Source of the DNA: Voacanga thouarsii
Lineage: Eukaryota; Streptophyta; Magnoliopsida; Gentianales; Apocynaceae
DNA: 64,000 bases
Assembly (NCBI GenBank): GCA_026120185.1
Contig: JANUWF010001217.1
Coordinates: 1,534,001 to 1,598,000, forward strand
Direction of reading: 5' to 3'
The position numbers and the translations under genes are program-made. Positions 46,010 to 61,272 of this stretch are shown in pieces. Within the stretch, counting starts at the first letter, position 1; each line of letters begins with the position of its first letter. The notes beneath the pieces were generated by a model. The model did not search any database and was not told the DNA's origin. It saw only the letters and a program-made list of their open reading frames with translations.

Positions 46010-47719
46010 TGTTGGGTATCTCAGGCTCGTATCCTATATAGCGCAGTGAAAAATAAAACGAGATACTATTCCAAGACCTGCCTATGTGTGGAAAACAAGA
46101 CATAAAGATAATAAAGGTAGTAGCTTTTTACCTTTGTTTGATCATTCGAAGAACAAAATTTCCTCTTCAAGTTGAGGTGCGGTCCAGCAATCCTCTTATG
46201 CAAACTCCAGGAGGGTTGGACATCTAACCACTATAATCATAGTGTGTGATTATCTTTAACAGCAATTCACACAGAAGAATACTCAAATACGAAGTTTTCT
46301 GTGCTAGAAAAAAATCTAAGTGGCGGCTAGGGTTGTTTCTCAAGAATAATTGAGAGAGAGAGAGAAGAAAGAAGGTTGTGTGTTGTCTAGAGTGTCCGTT
46401 GATCCAACCTCAACTAGGGTTTCGATTATATCATATATATAATCGAAACATCCTGCTAAAACTAAGAATTCTAATCCTATTAGAATTCCCTAATTGTAAT
46501 TGGAAACATTAAGTTCTTACAATTACAATCTGGATCATAAATTATAACTAATTATAATTTGTCCACAATAACTTCTCTTTCTCCCAATTAACCCTACTAT
46601 GTTATCAAATAATATCTTGAGTATATAATCCTCTATTGTGTGTGACCTATTAGGTTTCCCAATCAATTGGTAGAGAATATGAATTAATCTAAACATCTTT
46701 GAAATTAATAATTCATAATTAATTAGAATTAATTCTATTAATTCTAATCAGGTCTGGTTTATTAATTCATCAATTAATAAACCCATATTCCCAGATCATG
46801 AGCGGTATCTAGCAACACATCGTGCCACCCAAGAGTCCAGGAAGTCAAGTGGCTTGACATGAACCCTTCAATAACAAACTTCAATGCAATTAACTCATTT
46901 CACCATACAATAGTTTGGTGTACGGAATTAGTGCCAATTCCCTCCAGAATTAATTCTAACCTGAATACAATATTACTTGTATTAGGAACCCACTACTTTA
47001 GATGTATATCAATTGGAACTGTTTTCAATACACAATCGCCTTGGCCAAGGACTTTCCGAGTAGTAATTCCTACAAGTGGCCGTGAGATATTCACCCCTAT
47101 TATTAGGAGTGGTGAATTCTTTATTGATCATCTTAACTACTTTCGTTTATCTCACAATGTATCCAATATCCATCCTATAGGCGGCACTCGATCGAGCTCT
47201 AGAGATTGGAATCAAAGTACAATACTCAACAAACAAAGTACCTTGGAGATCTCAAATATAAGGATACTTACACGTTTGTTATATTAAGATTATATCACTG
47301 ATACTAAATAGTTATCCATGTGATTATCTCAAAGTTAGGTCATCCAATGAATTTGTTCCATTAACAAGTATCCATGTGTTAACTTTGAATATCTCAATAC
47401 TCACGGTTATGAGAACCACCGCCTGATCAAATCAGGAAGTCAAACACATGTTAGTCTTAACGCATTAATGATGTCCTCTCTCATTAATACTATGACTAGG
47501 GACTATTTAAGTATCAACACTATCCAGAATAGTATGAATCTCATATCATGATCTCTATTATGATTTTTTTAACACAGTGTTGTATTAGGGACTTTATTGA
47601 ACAATTATATTACTTAAAAGTAAACAAAAAAAAACTGTAAGATAAATAATGCCTTTTATTAAAATAAAATGTGTCATATACAATGTACAAGTGATTGCCT
47701 CTAGGGTACAACACTAACA
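46010..47719 (-). mobile_element. 5' LTR of the minus-strand Copia, 1,710 bp
   Basis: Plus-strand ends are TGTTGGGTATC and ACACTAACA. On the minus strand it begins TGTTAGTGTTGTACCC. It shows one open frame (46859-47287, plus) with no recognisable protein, not annotated as a gene. Confidence 0.88.
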
Positions 47720-48266
47720 AATACCCCATTTTATCTAAAATGGCACGTGATCTTTTGACATCATTTGTCTCTACAGTGTTATCGAAAATCGTCTTTAGTG
47801 AGAACGCTCGAACAATCGATGAAAAAATATCTTGATTGGCTCCTCATACTTTGGAGATGTTAATGTGTTGCAGTAGTTGGTTCGTAGTCGAAGATAGGAC
47901 AGTTAATCCGTGCATTGTTGATGATGACTCAAATGATGAATAAGGTGAGCCAAATAGTTAGTTTAATATTCAAATAATTAGAAATTTAGGATAAGTAATA
48001 TTATGTATTTAAATTTATTTTTATGATATTTATTCTACTTTTAAATTTTGATAATTATAATATTTTTAAGAGATTTAGGCATTAAATCATCCTCTTATGT
48101 AATCTTTATTTTATTAATTAATAAAACAAGTAAGGGTCTAAGCCAAAAAGCTAAACTGCCCACCACTTCAAAGTGTTTTTTTTATAATTTAAAAAAATCG
48201 TGTTATTTAAATAATAATAAAAAAAATTACAAAACAATTGAATATCAAAATTTTTAATAGAATTAA

Positions 48267-49115
48267 GGGTGAGTTTGGTTGGAGTGAAAGTGGGAAGGAA
48301 AAGATGAGGGGAAGTAAATATGTGATTTACTTAGTTTGATTTGAGTGATTGGAGGGGGGGAAGTATATGTGGAAGGGAATTGGATCCCTTCCATCTCAGA
48401 TTTTTCTTCCTCTCTATTTTGGAGGGTTTGGGAAGTAAATGAGGGTTAAAAGACCCTCTTGTCCTAGGGTATTTATTTTATTATAATTCCACCATACTTT
48501 ATAATTTTTTATGAATTGGCCTTAGAGGTATAATAGTAATTCAATAATTATTTCCTCCCTATATACCTTACAACCAAACAATGAGAGGTAAATCATATTT
48601 ACTTCCTTTCCACTCCAACCAAATAGAATGAAAGTAATTATATTTACTTCCCTTGATGGAAGTAAAATGTTCCACTCCCCCTCTCCTTTCCCCTTCCTCT
48701 TCCCTTCACATTGGAGTAAAAGTGGGAAGGAAAATGGGAGGGAAAGTAAAATAGGAAGTAAATGTGTAATTTACTTAGTTTGGTTGGAGTGATTGAAGGG
48801 GGGAAGTATATGTGGAAGGGAATTGGAGGGTTTGAGAAGTAAATGAGGGTTAAAAGACCCTCTTGTCCTAGGGTGTTTATTTTATTACAATTCTACCATA
48901 CTTTGTAATTTTTTATGAATTAGCCTTAGGGGTATAATAGTAATTCAATAATTATTTCCTCCATTTATACCTTACAACCAAATAATGAGAGGTAAATCAT
49001 ATTTACTTTCATTCCACTCTAACCAAACAGGATGAAAGTAATTATATTTACTTCTCTTAATGGAAGTAAAATGTTCTACTCTCCTCCATTTTTTCTTCGC
49101 GAACCAAATTCACTC
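48267..49115. mobile_element. Tourist-like (PIF/Harbinger) MITE with internal tandem duplication
   Basis: Left end GGGTGAGTTTGGTTGG, right end the inverse of GAGTGAATTTGGTTCG, flanked by TAA (48264-48266 and 49116-49118). The interior is two near-identical ~400-bp units starting about 48285 and 48720, each with 'gaccctcttgtcctagggt' and 'ccttacaaccaaa'. No coding sequence. It ends about 1.06 kb upstream of the first GT47 start codon and about 180 bp upstream of the probable transcript start. Confidence 0.85.
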
Positions 49116-49183
49116 TAAGTGAGAAAAAAATAAAGGAGGAGAGACTAAAGCCTGAAGCTAGCCCGTCCAGCCCACGGGCCTCA

Positions 49184-49251
49184 TGGGCCAAGGGTCGGAC
49201 CTGCCAAGTTGTGGGATCAGCCCGCATGACTCCAAGGCCGGTCCTTGGGCC
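49184..49251 (+). promoter_or_regulatory. Site II-like promoter motifs upstream of GT47 gene A
   Basis: TGGGCC occurs at 49184-49189 and 49246-49251 in a GC-rich island. TGGGCC/T motifs are bound by TCP factors in many plant promoters. Part of the GC-rich text could instead be a hAT-end remnant. Confidence 0.35.
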
Positions 49252-49392
49252 CGGCCCGGCCCGCCCAAAACCAAACAACAGTTGCTCTTGCAATCATTCA
49301 CCCTTCGAAGAAGAGAAGATTATCTGCTTCCTGGGTGTCGGCATTTGACTCGTCTGAGCATAGAGACTTTTACTCTGCTTCAGTTCTCTTCG

Positions 49393-50087
49393 GTAATTTC
49401 TCTTCCTTTTTCTTCACAAAAAGTTTCTAAATTTTTCTTGTTAATGTTTACTTCCCCATGCTGCGTCTTTGCTAGACTACTGGATTTCATTCTTGTGAAA
49501 ATAAGGAAAGAGCTAGAATGTGTTCTGCACTTGTATTTTTTATGCTTGTTCAAGCATTAGTACTGCAGTAAACTTGAAAGAAATTCTTTGGAGTAAAGGT
49601 GTTTAGAGTTCTAAGGAAACCCTTCTCGTGATTCAGAATTATTTTGAAGCTCTAATGTGATTTTGGTTGCTAATGCTTTGGTTGACACTGTAAACTTGTG
49701 TTTATGATGTTCAAGAAACTGTTGCAGAAAGATTCAAGTTTTTGTAGAATTTTGGCAGAAATTAATGTTGGGTTTTAAAATAGTAGGAAATCTCTGTGTG
49801 TAAATGAAGTAAAAACTTGAGCTGAGTGTAGTAATTTGTTCAGATGTTTGAAGTTAGAATTATTAGCCATATTGGATCAAGTTCAATGAAAGTGGACTTT
49901 TTAATGCTTGATTTAAGGGATTTGGGTGGTTGGGGATGTTTGTGTTCTATGTTTTGTTGACCAGCCTGCCAATCTTTTTTCTTAGTTAATGCTAATAACC
50001 ATATAAGCTTACTATTGTAGTCCATGTAGATAGATGATTGACTCTGCAACAAAGCCTTTGATTTATTCATGTTTTATTCCATGACAG
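49393..50087 (+). other. Probable 5' UTR intron of GT47 gene A
   Basis: A leader-like stretch (about 49290-49392) ends at a donor GTAATTTC. The acceptor 'ttccatgacag' ends at 50087, 85 bp before the chosen ATG. Inferred from splice signals only. Confidence 0.5.
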
Positions 50088-50172
50088 GAGATGATCATCC
50101 TTGGATATTGGACCCAGTTCATGTGAAATTGTCTCTGACATCTGATCATTCATGTATCTGTTACTTTATGCC

Positions 50173-53581
<3,409 letters not shown>

Positions 53582-55376
53582 GTGTGTGATAGAATTTATT
53601 CAGTTGTGGGCAAGTTTATACTGATCAGATGCCGAGATATGGCTGCTCAAGATTGCACAAATCCGAAAGGAGGAACAGGCTTTGAGAAATCATGAGAAAG
53701 AGATGTTAGCAATTCTAAAGGGCTGGAATGACAGGATGGGTAAGATCCAGGACTGTGTTTTTACTGTAGGTATTTATCAATCATTCACGTAGAAATGTGA
53801 TCTTGAGAAGTGAAGCTACTCAACAAAATGCTGCAATGTCTGCTTGTTTCAGAACAATCTTTGTATGTAGCAAGTGGCTAACATAGGAAGCCAAAGTAAC
53901 CCTTAGAAGAAGGAAAAAAACTGGAAGGTCCAATACTCAGAATATGTAATAGAGCTGCCGACATTCTTGCAGCTTGGACCAAAACTAGCTGTAACTTTCT
54001 ATCCCCCTCTGTATATGCCCTTTCTGTGTGGTGTGATCAGTGCGGCACAGCTGTTGATGCCGGCCTTTACTGTACTCGGGATAAATTGGAACCAATGAAC
54101 GTTTAACCATTAAAATAATTATAATAATAAAAGTATGTAACAAGTGGCTTCATGTTATCATTTCTGTATCTTAGGCTTTTTATGTTATTTAAGTGCTGTT
54201 AGATTCTATTTTTAGTCACTTAAACATACTCAACCGTTAAATGGTTAGAAAAATGGATGTCTTCTTCTTTGATATTGACATAGTCATCTGTGAATGAGTG
54301 ATCTAAAGATGGTTTTTTCTTGTAACATATGGAAACTTTTGTGGTTAAGGAATTCTGTTTTCAATATGTTCCTTCAAATCAAGATATTATTACGCCAACA
54401 CAAACTAAAAGGTTGCAATGGAAATGATCATGGATGTTATGTCACTTACCGGAGTGGAAATAATGATCAAATCTTTGAGAAATGAAAGCTGAAATTTAAT
54501 TAAGCTTTTCTACTTCTTAAAAGCATCAATTTCCTTCAAAATATAATGCTAAATTGTAACGAGAGTTCCAATAATTGTGAGCATACTATCTTTCTTCTAA
54601 GAAAAAGGGTACAGAATTAAATATTGATTAAAAAAACTTTTTAATCAGGGAATAAAAAAAACCTCTGCTGCTGCAAGATTCCTCTGGTATTAGTAATTTA
54701 ATTCAAGAACAGTAGAAGGGAAAGAAGGCAGGAGGATGCTACTATTATATATTCAATTTGATCATGATCATATAAGTATAGTTGTTGGACAAATTCATAG
54801 AGATAAGAGCTTTATAATCTATGATAATTGAAGGGGGTACCTAATTGATAAGCAGACCAAGCACTAAAAAGGTCAATTTCTTGGTTGTTTTTCTTGCAAA
54901 CTGTGTTGCTGCTCTTTGTTCAGTTGACTCCTACGCTGGGTTTCTTGGACGCAAGGCTTGAAGCACACTCATTTTCAAGGACCGACATTTTGTTGTCGTT
55001 TGGGGTTTGATGCATGCTATTTCTCCTGGGTTACTGTCAGCATCTCCGATCTTCTGTTTGGTACCTCAGCTCTCTCTATGCATACGCAAATACTTGAACA
55101 TAAAGCTGTTTTTGACGGCTTTATAGGTTTTGCTTGGACAATTCCTTTTTTTCCCCTTTGCTTGTCGACATTGTTTAATACTAGTAGTCCAAGACAAGTA
55201 ATTGGGTTTTCGAAGATAGAGTTGTTGGATGTCGTTCTTTTTAACTCTTTTGCTAAAATTTTTTAATTTGATGGTGTTCTTGGCTGGTTTTGGGATTATA
55301 CCAGCAAATAGTTACTGTACAAGGGAATTTGCAAATTAACTATAGTTAAACAAAATTCGGTTGTTTTCTGTTTTAC
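53582..55376. other. 3' UTR of GT47 copy A, intergenic spacer and probable 5' UTR of copy B
   Basis: No separate gene is supported; frames at 54294 and 54958 have no recognisable motif. 'Ataattataataataaaag' near 54115 may contain the poly(A) signal. 'Tttctgttttacag' ending at 55378 looks like the acceptor of a 5' UTR intron for copy B. Confidence 0.45.
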
Positions 55377-55444
55377 AGATTATCATGCAATATGTTTTTT
55401 GATTGGTTGACGAGGATGCGGAAGTTCAAGTGAGATTTTTTAAT

Positions 55445-58400
55445 ATGAATTTCGCAGGCCATTTCCAAAACCTACTTCAGATCGATAGAAAGAAATGGCT
55501 TTTGGTGGTGGGTTTAGTGGCTGTGACTCATATGATCTGTCAATTACTGATGCTTCCTTATGGTAATGTTCTTCTGTCTTTACTGCCGGGTGACAAGTTG
55601 GCTGTGCAGGAGGAGTTCAGGCTTAAATCCGGGCAATCTTATGGAAAGTCGGTGATTGTTGACGTTCCTCGTGCTGTTAACACATCAAATGTCACTAAAG
55701 AGGCGGCCTTGTTGGTACGAGGGATGAAAAGAATAGCTACGAACGATGAGGTTGGAGGCATTGCAAATGAGATGGCTAAAAGCGAGGATATGGGAGAAGA
55801 GAATGATGCTGTTTCTGATAGCATAGCTACAAATAGTGGTCTTGACTTTGTTGAAGATGCCAACCTAGAAAATGATATGCCATTTGTCGAAGTTATGGAT
55901 GCAGATGAAATTGGTCCACCAGGCAGTGATAATACAGATGTTGGCTTTGATTTGGCAAAGAGTGGTGACACTAGGCATAGCCTCTCCCTTGAGCAAGTTG
56001 TAAAGCCAAGTAATCAAAGTCTTGCAAACAAGATGCCTAGTGCAAGTGTGGTGGCAGAAATTGAAACAGCTCTCTCACTAGCTACTTCAGATACATCTTA
56101 CTCTGTAGATACAATGGTTAATGTAACATTGGCAACAAATGTGAGTACCACTGATGTATCTGCAAAAGGGAATAAAATTCTACAACTTGCAACTGATCAG
56201 GAGCATTCGCTGGTGCAAAGTGATTTATCCAGCTCGAACAATAATTCTGCTTTGTCAGAGAAACCTGTTAGAAAGAAGATGAGGTGCGAAATGCCTCCAA
56301 AAACAATAACGTCAATCCATGAGCTGGAGCAGCTGCTAGTTCGTCACCGCGCTCATTCACGTGCAATGGTAGAAATCCTAGTTCAAAGTTGAGAAAGTGT
56401 TTTTCAGAATTCTTTTGTATGTAGTTATGAGAGTTTCTCACTTACATATTATATGTTTGCAGAGACCCAGATGGTCATCAGAACGTGACCGGGAAATTTT
56501 ATCTGCTAAGTTACAGATTGAGAATGCTCCCATTCTGAAAAAGGAGGAAGAACTTTATACCCCTTTATACCTTAATGTTTCTACCTTTAAAAGGTTTGCC
56601 TACTTATTATTTGTAGGAAGTCTCGTGCTCAATTTGAAATTTATGATTTCTTCCATTGACAGACATTTATACGCAACTTATTTTCAGCATTCCTTTGTGC
56701 CCTCCTTCCTTTCTTTCTTCTAATCCTTTTCCATTTACTTGAGACTGGATGAATTAAGCTACAACTGGCTGTTGAAATAACGAATATATTAAAAACTACA
56801 TGCACAAATAAATTAGTAAAATAATTCATCATGCAAAGGAATCAACCAATTATGGCAAGGAGCTAGTGCAGTAACCTGTTTGCCAACGAGTTTGTTCCTT
56901 TGCTTCTCTATGACAACCTTTTGTAATTTTATTTTGTGCTTGATAGCAATTTCCATCCTCTTTGCTGGATGATTTTTGTTTACTTAGTCATGAACACTAT
57001 ACTGGAGCCATGGTCTACTGGTAAGGCTCCACATCCTCCTTGGCCTTCTGGGAAAGTAGAAGTTATCAACCAGAATTGAAGCATGATAGGATGGTGAATG
57101 GGGGATTTCAGCCCCGCAAGCACTTAGTTTTTTGTGGAACCAACAGCTGATTTAGTTGAAGGATGCTTCTATGAATTCAATTGTTAAGTTCAATCTAAGT
57201 GCAGTATTCATCTAATTACACAGTTAGGCAGGCTCTGCTGATGCTCTGGATCTTTTCCTCATTCTTTGTGCACTAACATTTTTGTCTTGAATTATGCAAA
57301 CTTGTGCGGCTTCCAGCATATCCTTATTGTAACTTGCATTCTTTGTTCCCACTGTATGTCTATCTTGTAATGAACTTCCATAGAGGAAATCTCCTTAGCG
57401 AACCAAGGTTTATTACATTATATCACATCTGTCAAAATTAGTGACCGAGCTTCGAAATTATCTCCTGTAAATCTGCAACATGTTCTAGACGTGCAAGTGT
57501 GCTGTTTGTGGATATTATATCTTGTTCAGCTTACTTTAAGCTAAGATTCTTCTCCAATATGTGCAACTACTATACTAAATTTTAGAATATTAGGCTTTAT
57601 TTCCATGGTTATATTTCTTTTATTCCCAATTCCTTTGCTGTGCGACAGGAGCTATCAGCTTATGGAACGCGTACTCAAGGTTTATATCTACAAGGATGGA
57701 GAAAAACCCATCTTTCATCAGCCAATACTCAAGGGACTATATGCATCTGAAGGATGGTTTATGAAACTAATGGAGGGAAATAAGCGTTTCATTGTGAGGG
57801 ATCCAAAAAGGGCACACCTTTTTTATATGCCATTTAGTTCTCGGATGCTAGAACACACACTTTATGTACGTAATTCTCACAATCGTACAAACCTGCGACA
57901 ATATTTGAAGGATTACTCGGAGAAAATTGCAGCAAAGTATCGTTTCTGGAACAGAACTGGAGGGGCAGATCATTTTCTTGTTGCTTGCCATGACTGGGTA
58001 ATGCTTTGAAATTTGCGGTTTGTAATCTATTTTACCTAATGGTACTGGCCTTAAGTTTTAGTGAACTAAACAATACTGAAGTTGAGGATGATGATCTACT
58101 ACAACTTTCAAGACCAGGTCCTCTTTTGCCATGCAATGACATTGTAAACTGAAATTTCATTGACATTCCTGCTGGTGCATGAATACATAGGAAGCACCTT
58201 TTTTCTTCAGTTTTTCTTCAGTTTCATTAAGAAGTGCACATTGAGTTGTATGTGTGGTTCGTAATCCATCATCCATTATTTGAGAATTTGTCCTCCTGCA
58301 CATTGTGATCTGATGTAAATTTTTTTGTTTAGGCTCCATATGAGACAAGGCACCACATGGAACATTGTATCAAAGCACTCTGCAATGCTGATGTTACTAT

Positions 58401-59001
58401 GGGTTTCAAAGTCGGAAGGGATGTTTCGCTACCAGAAACATATGTGCGCTCTGCCGGGAATCCCCTTAGAGACCTTGGTGGAAAGTCACCATCTCATAGG
58501 CATATTCTTGCTTTTTATGCTGGCAGCATGCATGGTTATTTACGTCCAATCTTGCTCAAACATTGGATGGACAAAGACCCAGATATGAAGATCTTCGGTC
58601 CAATGCCTCCCGGTGTAGCAAGCAAAATGAATTACATCCAGCACATGAAAAGCAGCAAGTACTGTATCTGCCCCAAGGGCTATGAGGTCAACAGCCCAAG
58701 GGTGGTAGAAGCCATCTTTTACGAGTGTATACCTGTGATTATATCAGACAATTTCGTGCCACCTTTCTTTGAAATCCTAAATTGGAATGCATTCTCGGTA
58801 ATCCTTGCAGAAAAAGACATTCCCAGGTTGAAAGAAATTCTCCTATCCATACCAAAGGAGAAATATCTCGAAATGCAGTTTGGTGTGCGAAAGGTTCAGC
58901 GGCATTTTCTCTGGCATGCTAAGCCCGTGAAGTATGATCTCTTCCATATGACTCTTCATTCAATTTGGTACAACAGAGTTTTCCAAATAAAGCTTAGATG
59001 A
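55445..59001 (+). CDS. GT47 exostosin-family glycosyltransferase, copy B
   Basis: Exons are 55445-56368, 56463-56593, 57649-57997 and 58333-59001: 2,073 bp, 690 residues, all GT-AG. An earlier ATG at 55385 meets a stop after five codons, so 55445 is the start. A transmembrane helix spans about residues 18-38 (WLLVVGLVAVTHMICQLLML). A long acidic and Ser/Thr-rich stem runs to about residue 308. The catalytic region closely matches copy A: LKVYIYKDGEKPIFHQP, YASEGWFMKLMEGNKRFIV, HFLVACHDW, CICPKGYEVNSPRVVEAIFY and ECIPVIISDNFVPPFFEIL. Exons 2-4 have exactly the same lengths as in copy A. A 1.06-kb intron 2 separates stem and domain. Probably a Golgi cell-wall glycosyltransferase arisen by tandem duplication. 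Confidence 0.94.
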
Positions 59002-60008
59002 CGTCTTCCAGGGACGTGGGAAAGCATATTAAGCTTATGTATACTAAAAGTACATGTAAGGCAGGCCATGAATATGAATCCTAAAGGTGTGGTTTTCTTG
59101 AATGGGATTCTAGTGTTTGAAGTAGATGGTGAACCTGCTGGCACCCCCATTCAACTGAGCTAATTGCTGATACCTTCTCATTCAAGGAAGCCTGAGGAAC
59201 AAGTTACTAGACATCTCAATCTGGGGAGAGATGGTTGGATTCTGAGGTGCCACAAAAGTAAACTGCAAATGGTAACAAGATTCATGAAGCCTTTTAATTT
59301 TTTTTCCCTTTATTTTGTTTGTAAATAAGATTGTGAAAAGTACCTGTAATGTATGCCGCAGGAACAATGATTTTGTCAATATTGTGGTTTCTTTAGTCGG
59401 AAATTCATGTTTTAGTAAAGTCAATAGTAGATATGGATTGGCCAGGTTGAGGAGTTGAGGTGAGGCGTGAGGCATGCTTCACTTTTCCAAAAGTTCCCAT
59501 CTTTAGTGAAATGCACTGCGGGTCCCATGTGGAAGCAAAATTTGAATTGAATTATGAAAAAAAAAAAAAAACACCATGCGAACCGATTCGTTAACCATTC
59601 CTATGTACATATCTTTGGACAAGGTGGAAGTCTTGACACTAGAAAATGTCACTCAAATATGTATAATGAAATGTTAAGCAATTGACTTCAAGCTGAAAAA
59701 ATTTATAAATAGAAGTCATTGTACCTTATATTTTAATCTTTAAAGTATGAATGTGTGACTCATAATTATTATTATTATTATTTTTTCATAATCTCTTTGA
59801 TTATTCTCTACATTGAAAGATGCTCTTAAGAGAGAAGAATATGGAGATGGGAGTTAGAGTATGGTGGAGGAGCAAGAGTACGGGGAAGACTAACAATGAT
59901 GTAAAGAATAGAGAAAGGGAAGAATATGGAGATGGGAGTTGGAGTTTAGTGGATAGCAAGAGCAAAGAGAAGATTAACAATGACATAACAAGACTAAAAA
60001 TACACAAC
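59002..60008. other. 3' UTR of GT47 copy B and flanking DNA
   Basis: The transcript end probably lies between 59290 and 59350. Further right there is no gene; a tandem repeat is listed separately. Confidence 0.5.
59829..59998. repeat. 85-bp tandem duplication
   Basis: 'Gaagaatatggagatgggag' occurs at 59834 and 59919, each followed by similar purine-rich sequence ending 'taacaatga(t/c)(g/a)ta'. Confidence 0.9.
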
Positions 60009-60290
60009 TGTTATGAAATATGAAAGGTTAAGTGGTTATTCATTTTCTTAATAATAGTAAGTGACTGTTCGTTATTTTGAAGATAATGTGACTGTTCGTA
60101 TACTGTGACCGTTCATTTTTTTAAAGTTATTTTTTTAACCTTTCAGATTCTATATCAAAACCTCTATAAATATGGGTCATATGTAAATAAATGAACAATC
60201 AATGAAATCGTATCTAAACGATTCTCTCTCTTCTCTCTAGTATCTTTACTTTATTTTTATATTTACTGTTTCTATTCTGAATCAAATTCA
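60009..60290 (+). mobile_element. 5' LTR of the right-edge Copia
   Basis: Starts TGTTATGAAATATG and ends GAATCAAATTCA, 282 bp. A TATA box (CTCTATAAATATGGG) lies near 60160, and the R-U5 portion is CT-rich. The start is chosen by TG and by likeness to the LTR start at 290, so it is less certain than the end. Confidence 0.65.
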
Positions 60291-60293
60291 CGA

Positions 60294-60306
60294 TACGTTA
60301 TCAGCA
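60294..60306 (+). promoter_or_regulatory. Putative primer binding site
   Basis: 'Acgttatcagcac' lies directly after the LTR, a sequence seen in the same place in related plant Copia elements. Confidence 0.6.
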
Positions 60307-60399
60307 CAATACTCTACTGAAGTTGTTTTACTGAAGGTTATCACAGGGCTATAACAAAAGAGGAAGGTAAGTACTTTTCCTATTTGCTTTTGTATTCAC

Positions 60400-61020
60400 A
60401 TGGCAAATCTCACCAAACTTGAGTTTGCCGCTCTTGATATTACTGGAAAAAACTATTTATCTTGGACACTAGATGCTGAAATGCATTTAGCTGCAATGGG
60501 TCTGGCAGATACCATTGTAGAAGGAAATCCATCATCATCACAAAATGATACTAAAGTTATGATTTTTCTCCGCCATCATCTTCATGATGACTTAAAGGTT
60601 GAATACTTTATCGTGAAAAATCCACTTATTTTGTGGACTAATTTAAAAGAAATGTTTGATCACCATAAGATGATCGTCCTTTCAAAGGTACGGTATGACT
60701 GGATGCACTTGCGATTACAAGATATTAAATCCGTTAGTGAATATAATTCTGCTATTTTTAAAATTAGCTCGCAGCTAAAACTGTATGGAGAAAATATTAC
60801 TGATGAGGATATGTTAGAAAAAACTTTCTCTACTTTTTATGCCTCGAATGTACTCCTGCAGAAACAATATCGAGAAAAGGGATTCAAAAAGTATGCAGAA
60901 TTAATATATTGTCTTCTCGTAGTTGAGCAAAATAATGAGCTATTAATGAAAAATCATGAAACTCGACCAATAGGTTCTACTCCATTCCCAGAAGTGAATG
61001 GTGTTAGAATTCTCAGATGA
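60400..61020 (+). pseudogene. Copia gag, zinc knuckle missing
   Basis: An intact frame from ATG 60400 of 206 codons. It has the N-terminal LTKLEFAALDITGKNYLSW motif, LRHHLHDDLKVEYF, KVRYDWMHLRLQDIKSVSEYN and VVEQNNELLMKNHETRP. After about 60995 the expected basic region and CCHC knuckle are absent and unrelated sequence brings a stop at 61018-61020. The C-terminal gag tail (FFEHSEGRIEHLIGD) reappears at about 61210-61260. Confidence 0.85.
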
Positions 61021-61272
61021 AGGGTTATTTGAATTGTGACTTTTCGGTTATATGGGATATAACCCTAGTGGAAGATGAAGAGTCACATGAAACAACTCTA
61101 TAAAAACCAAGGGTCACAAGAACCCTTATGATCTTCTCTTCTTTCTTTCTCTCTCATGGCGTTCTTCGAGGAACACCAAGTCTTTTCTTCATCTTCATCT
61201 TTCTCTGGTTTTGATTTCTTTGAGCATTCTGAAGGAAGAATTGAGCATTTGATTGGTGATGTTTACTTTTAA
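61004..61272 (+). other. Promoter-like insert with a short frame fused to the gag tail
   Basis: About 200 bp of foreign sequence replaces the zinc-knuckle region. It contains CTCTATAAAAACC (about 61100), a CT-rich leader and ATG 61156. That ATG opens a 38-codon frame (MAFFEEHQVFSSSSSFSG, then the gag tail) ending TAA 61270-61272. The origin of the insert is unknown. Confidence 0.5.

Larger units (their letters stand above)
41552..47719 (-). mobile_element. Copia retrotransposon (Tork-like), minus strand, internally deleted
   Basis: Read leftward: 5' LTR 47719-46010, primer site, a leader of about 1.9 kb, gag, protease, and integrase up to about 42362, then directly the end portion of the 3' LTR to 41552. 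Integrase C-terminus, reverse transcriptase, RNase H and about 900 bp of the 3' LTR are missing. An exact AATAC duplication flanks it. Confidence 0.92.
39648..47943 (+). pseudogene. hAT transposase (decayed; split by Copia at 41552-47719)
   Basis: The BED finger is recognisable at about 39870-40015 (ATCNICRVAYAYKKGEK then LVRHMKMSH). It is followed by DGWIAITNESYLCIT (about 40328), an IFLDNASNND motif (about 40510) and FRLDCKIRWNSTLD (about 40770). An open stretch (41039-41529) then ends at two adjacent stops where the family has Trp-Trp. After the Copia element the same frame resumes at 47725 with the dimerisation region (PILSKMARDLLTSFVST, LAPHTLEMLM), ending TAA 47941-47943. Many other stops and frame changes are present. 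Confidence 0.9.
38993..48175 (+). mobile_element. Second hAT DNA transposon, split by a Copia element
   Basis: The left end (AGCATTGGCAAGTGGGGCAG from 38993) is mirrored at the right end by the inverse of CACTTTGAAGTGGTGGGCAG. Ends are approximate and I found no clear 8-bp duplication. The left part has a GC-rich subterminal region (39005-39070) and a TATA box (39171-39180) before a long CT-rich leader. The transposase pseudogene lies at 39648-41546 and 47725-47943, on either side of the Copia element. Confidence 0.8.

Noticed and set aside
46859..47287. 142-codon plus-strand frame in the Copia LTR
   Set aside because: It lies wholly within a 1.7-kb LTR and antisense to the element, with no protein motif. 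LTRs rarely encode proteins.
49183..49560. 125-codon plus-strand frame upstream of GT47 copy A
   Set aside because: It overlaps the promoter, the leader and the 5' UTR intron donor. No family motif.
54958..55266. 102-codon frame between the two GT47 genes
   Set aside because: No motif and no splice relation to copy B, although part of it may be transcribed as 5' UTR.
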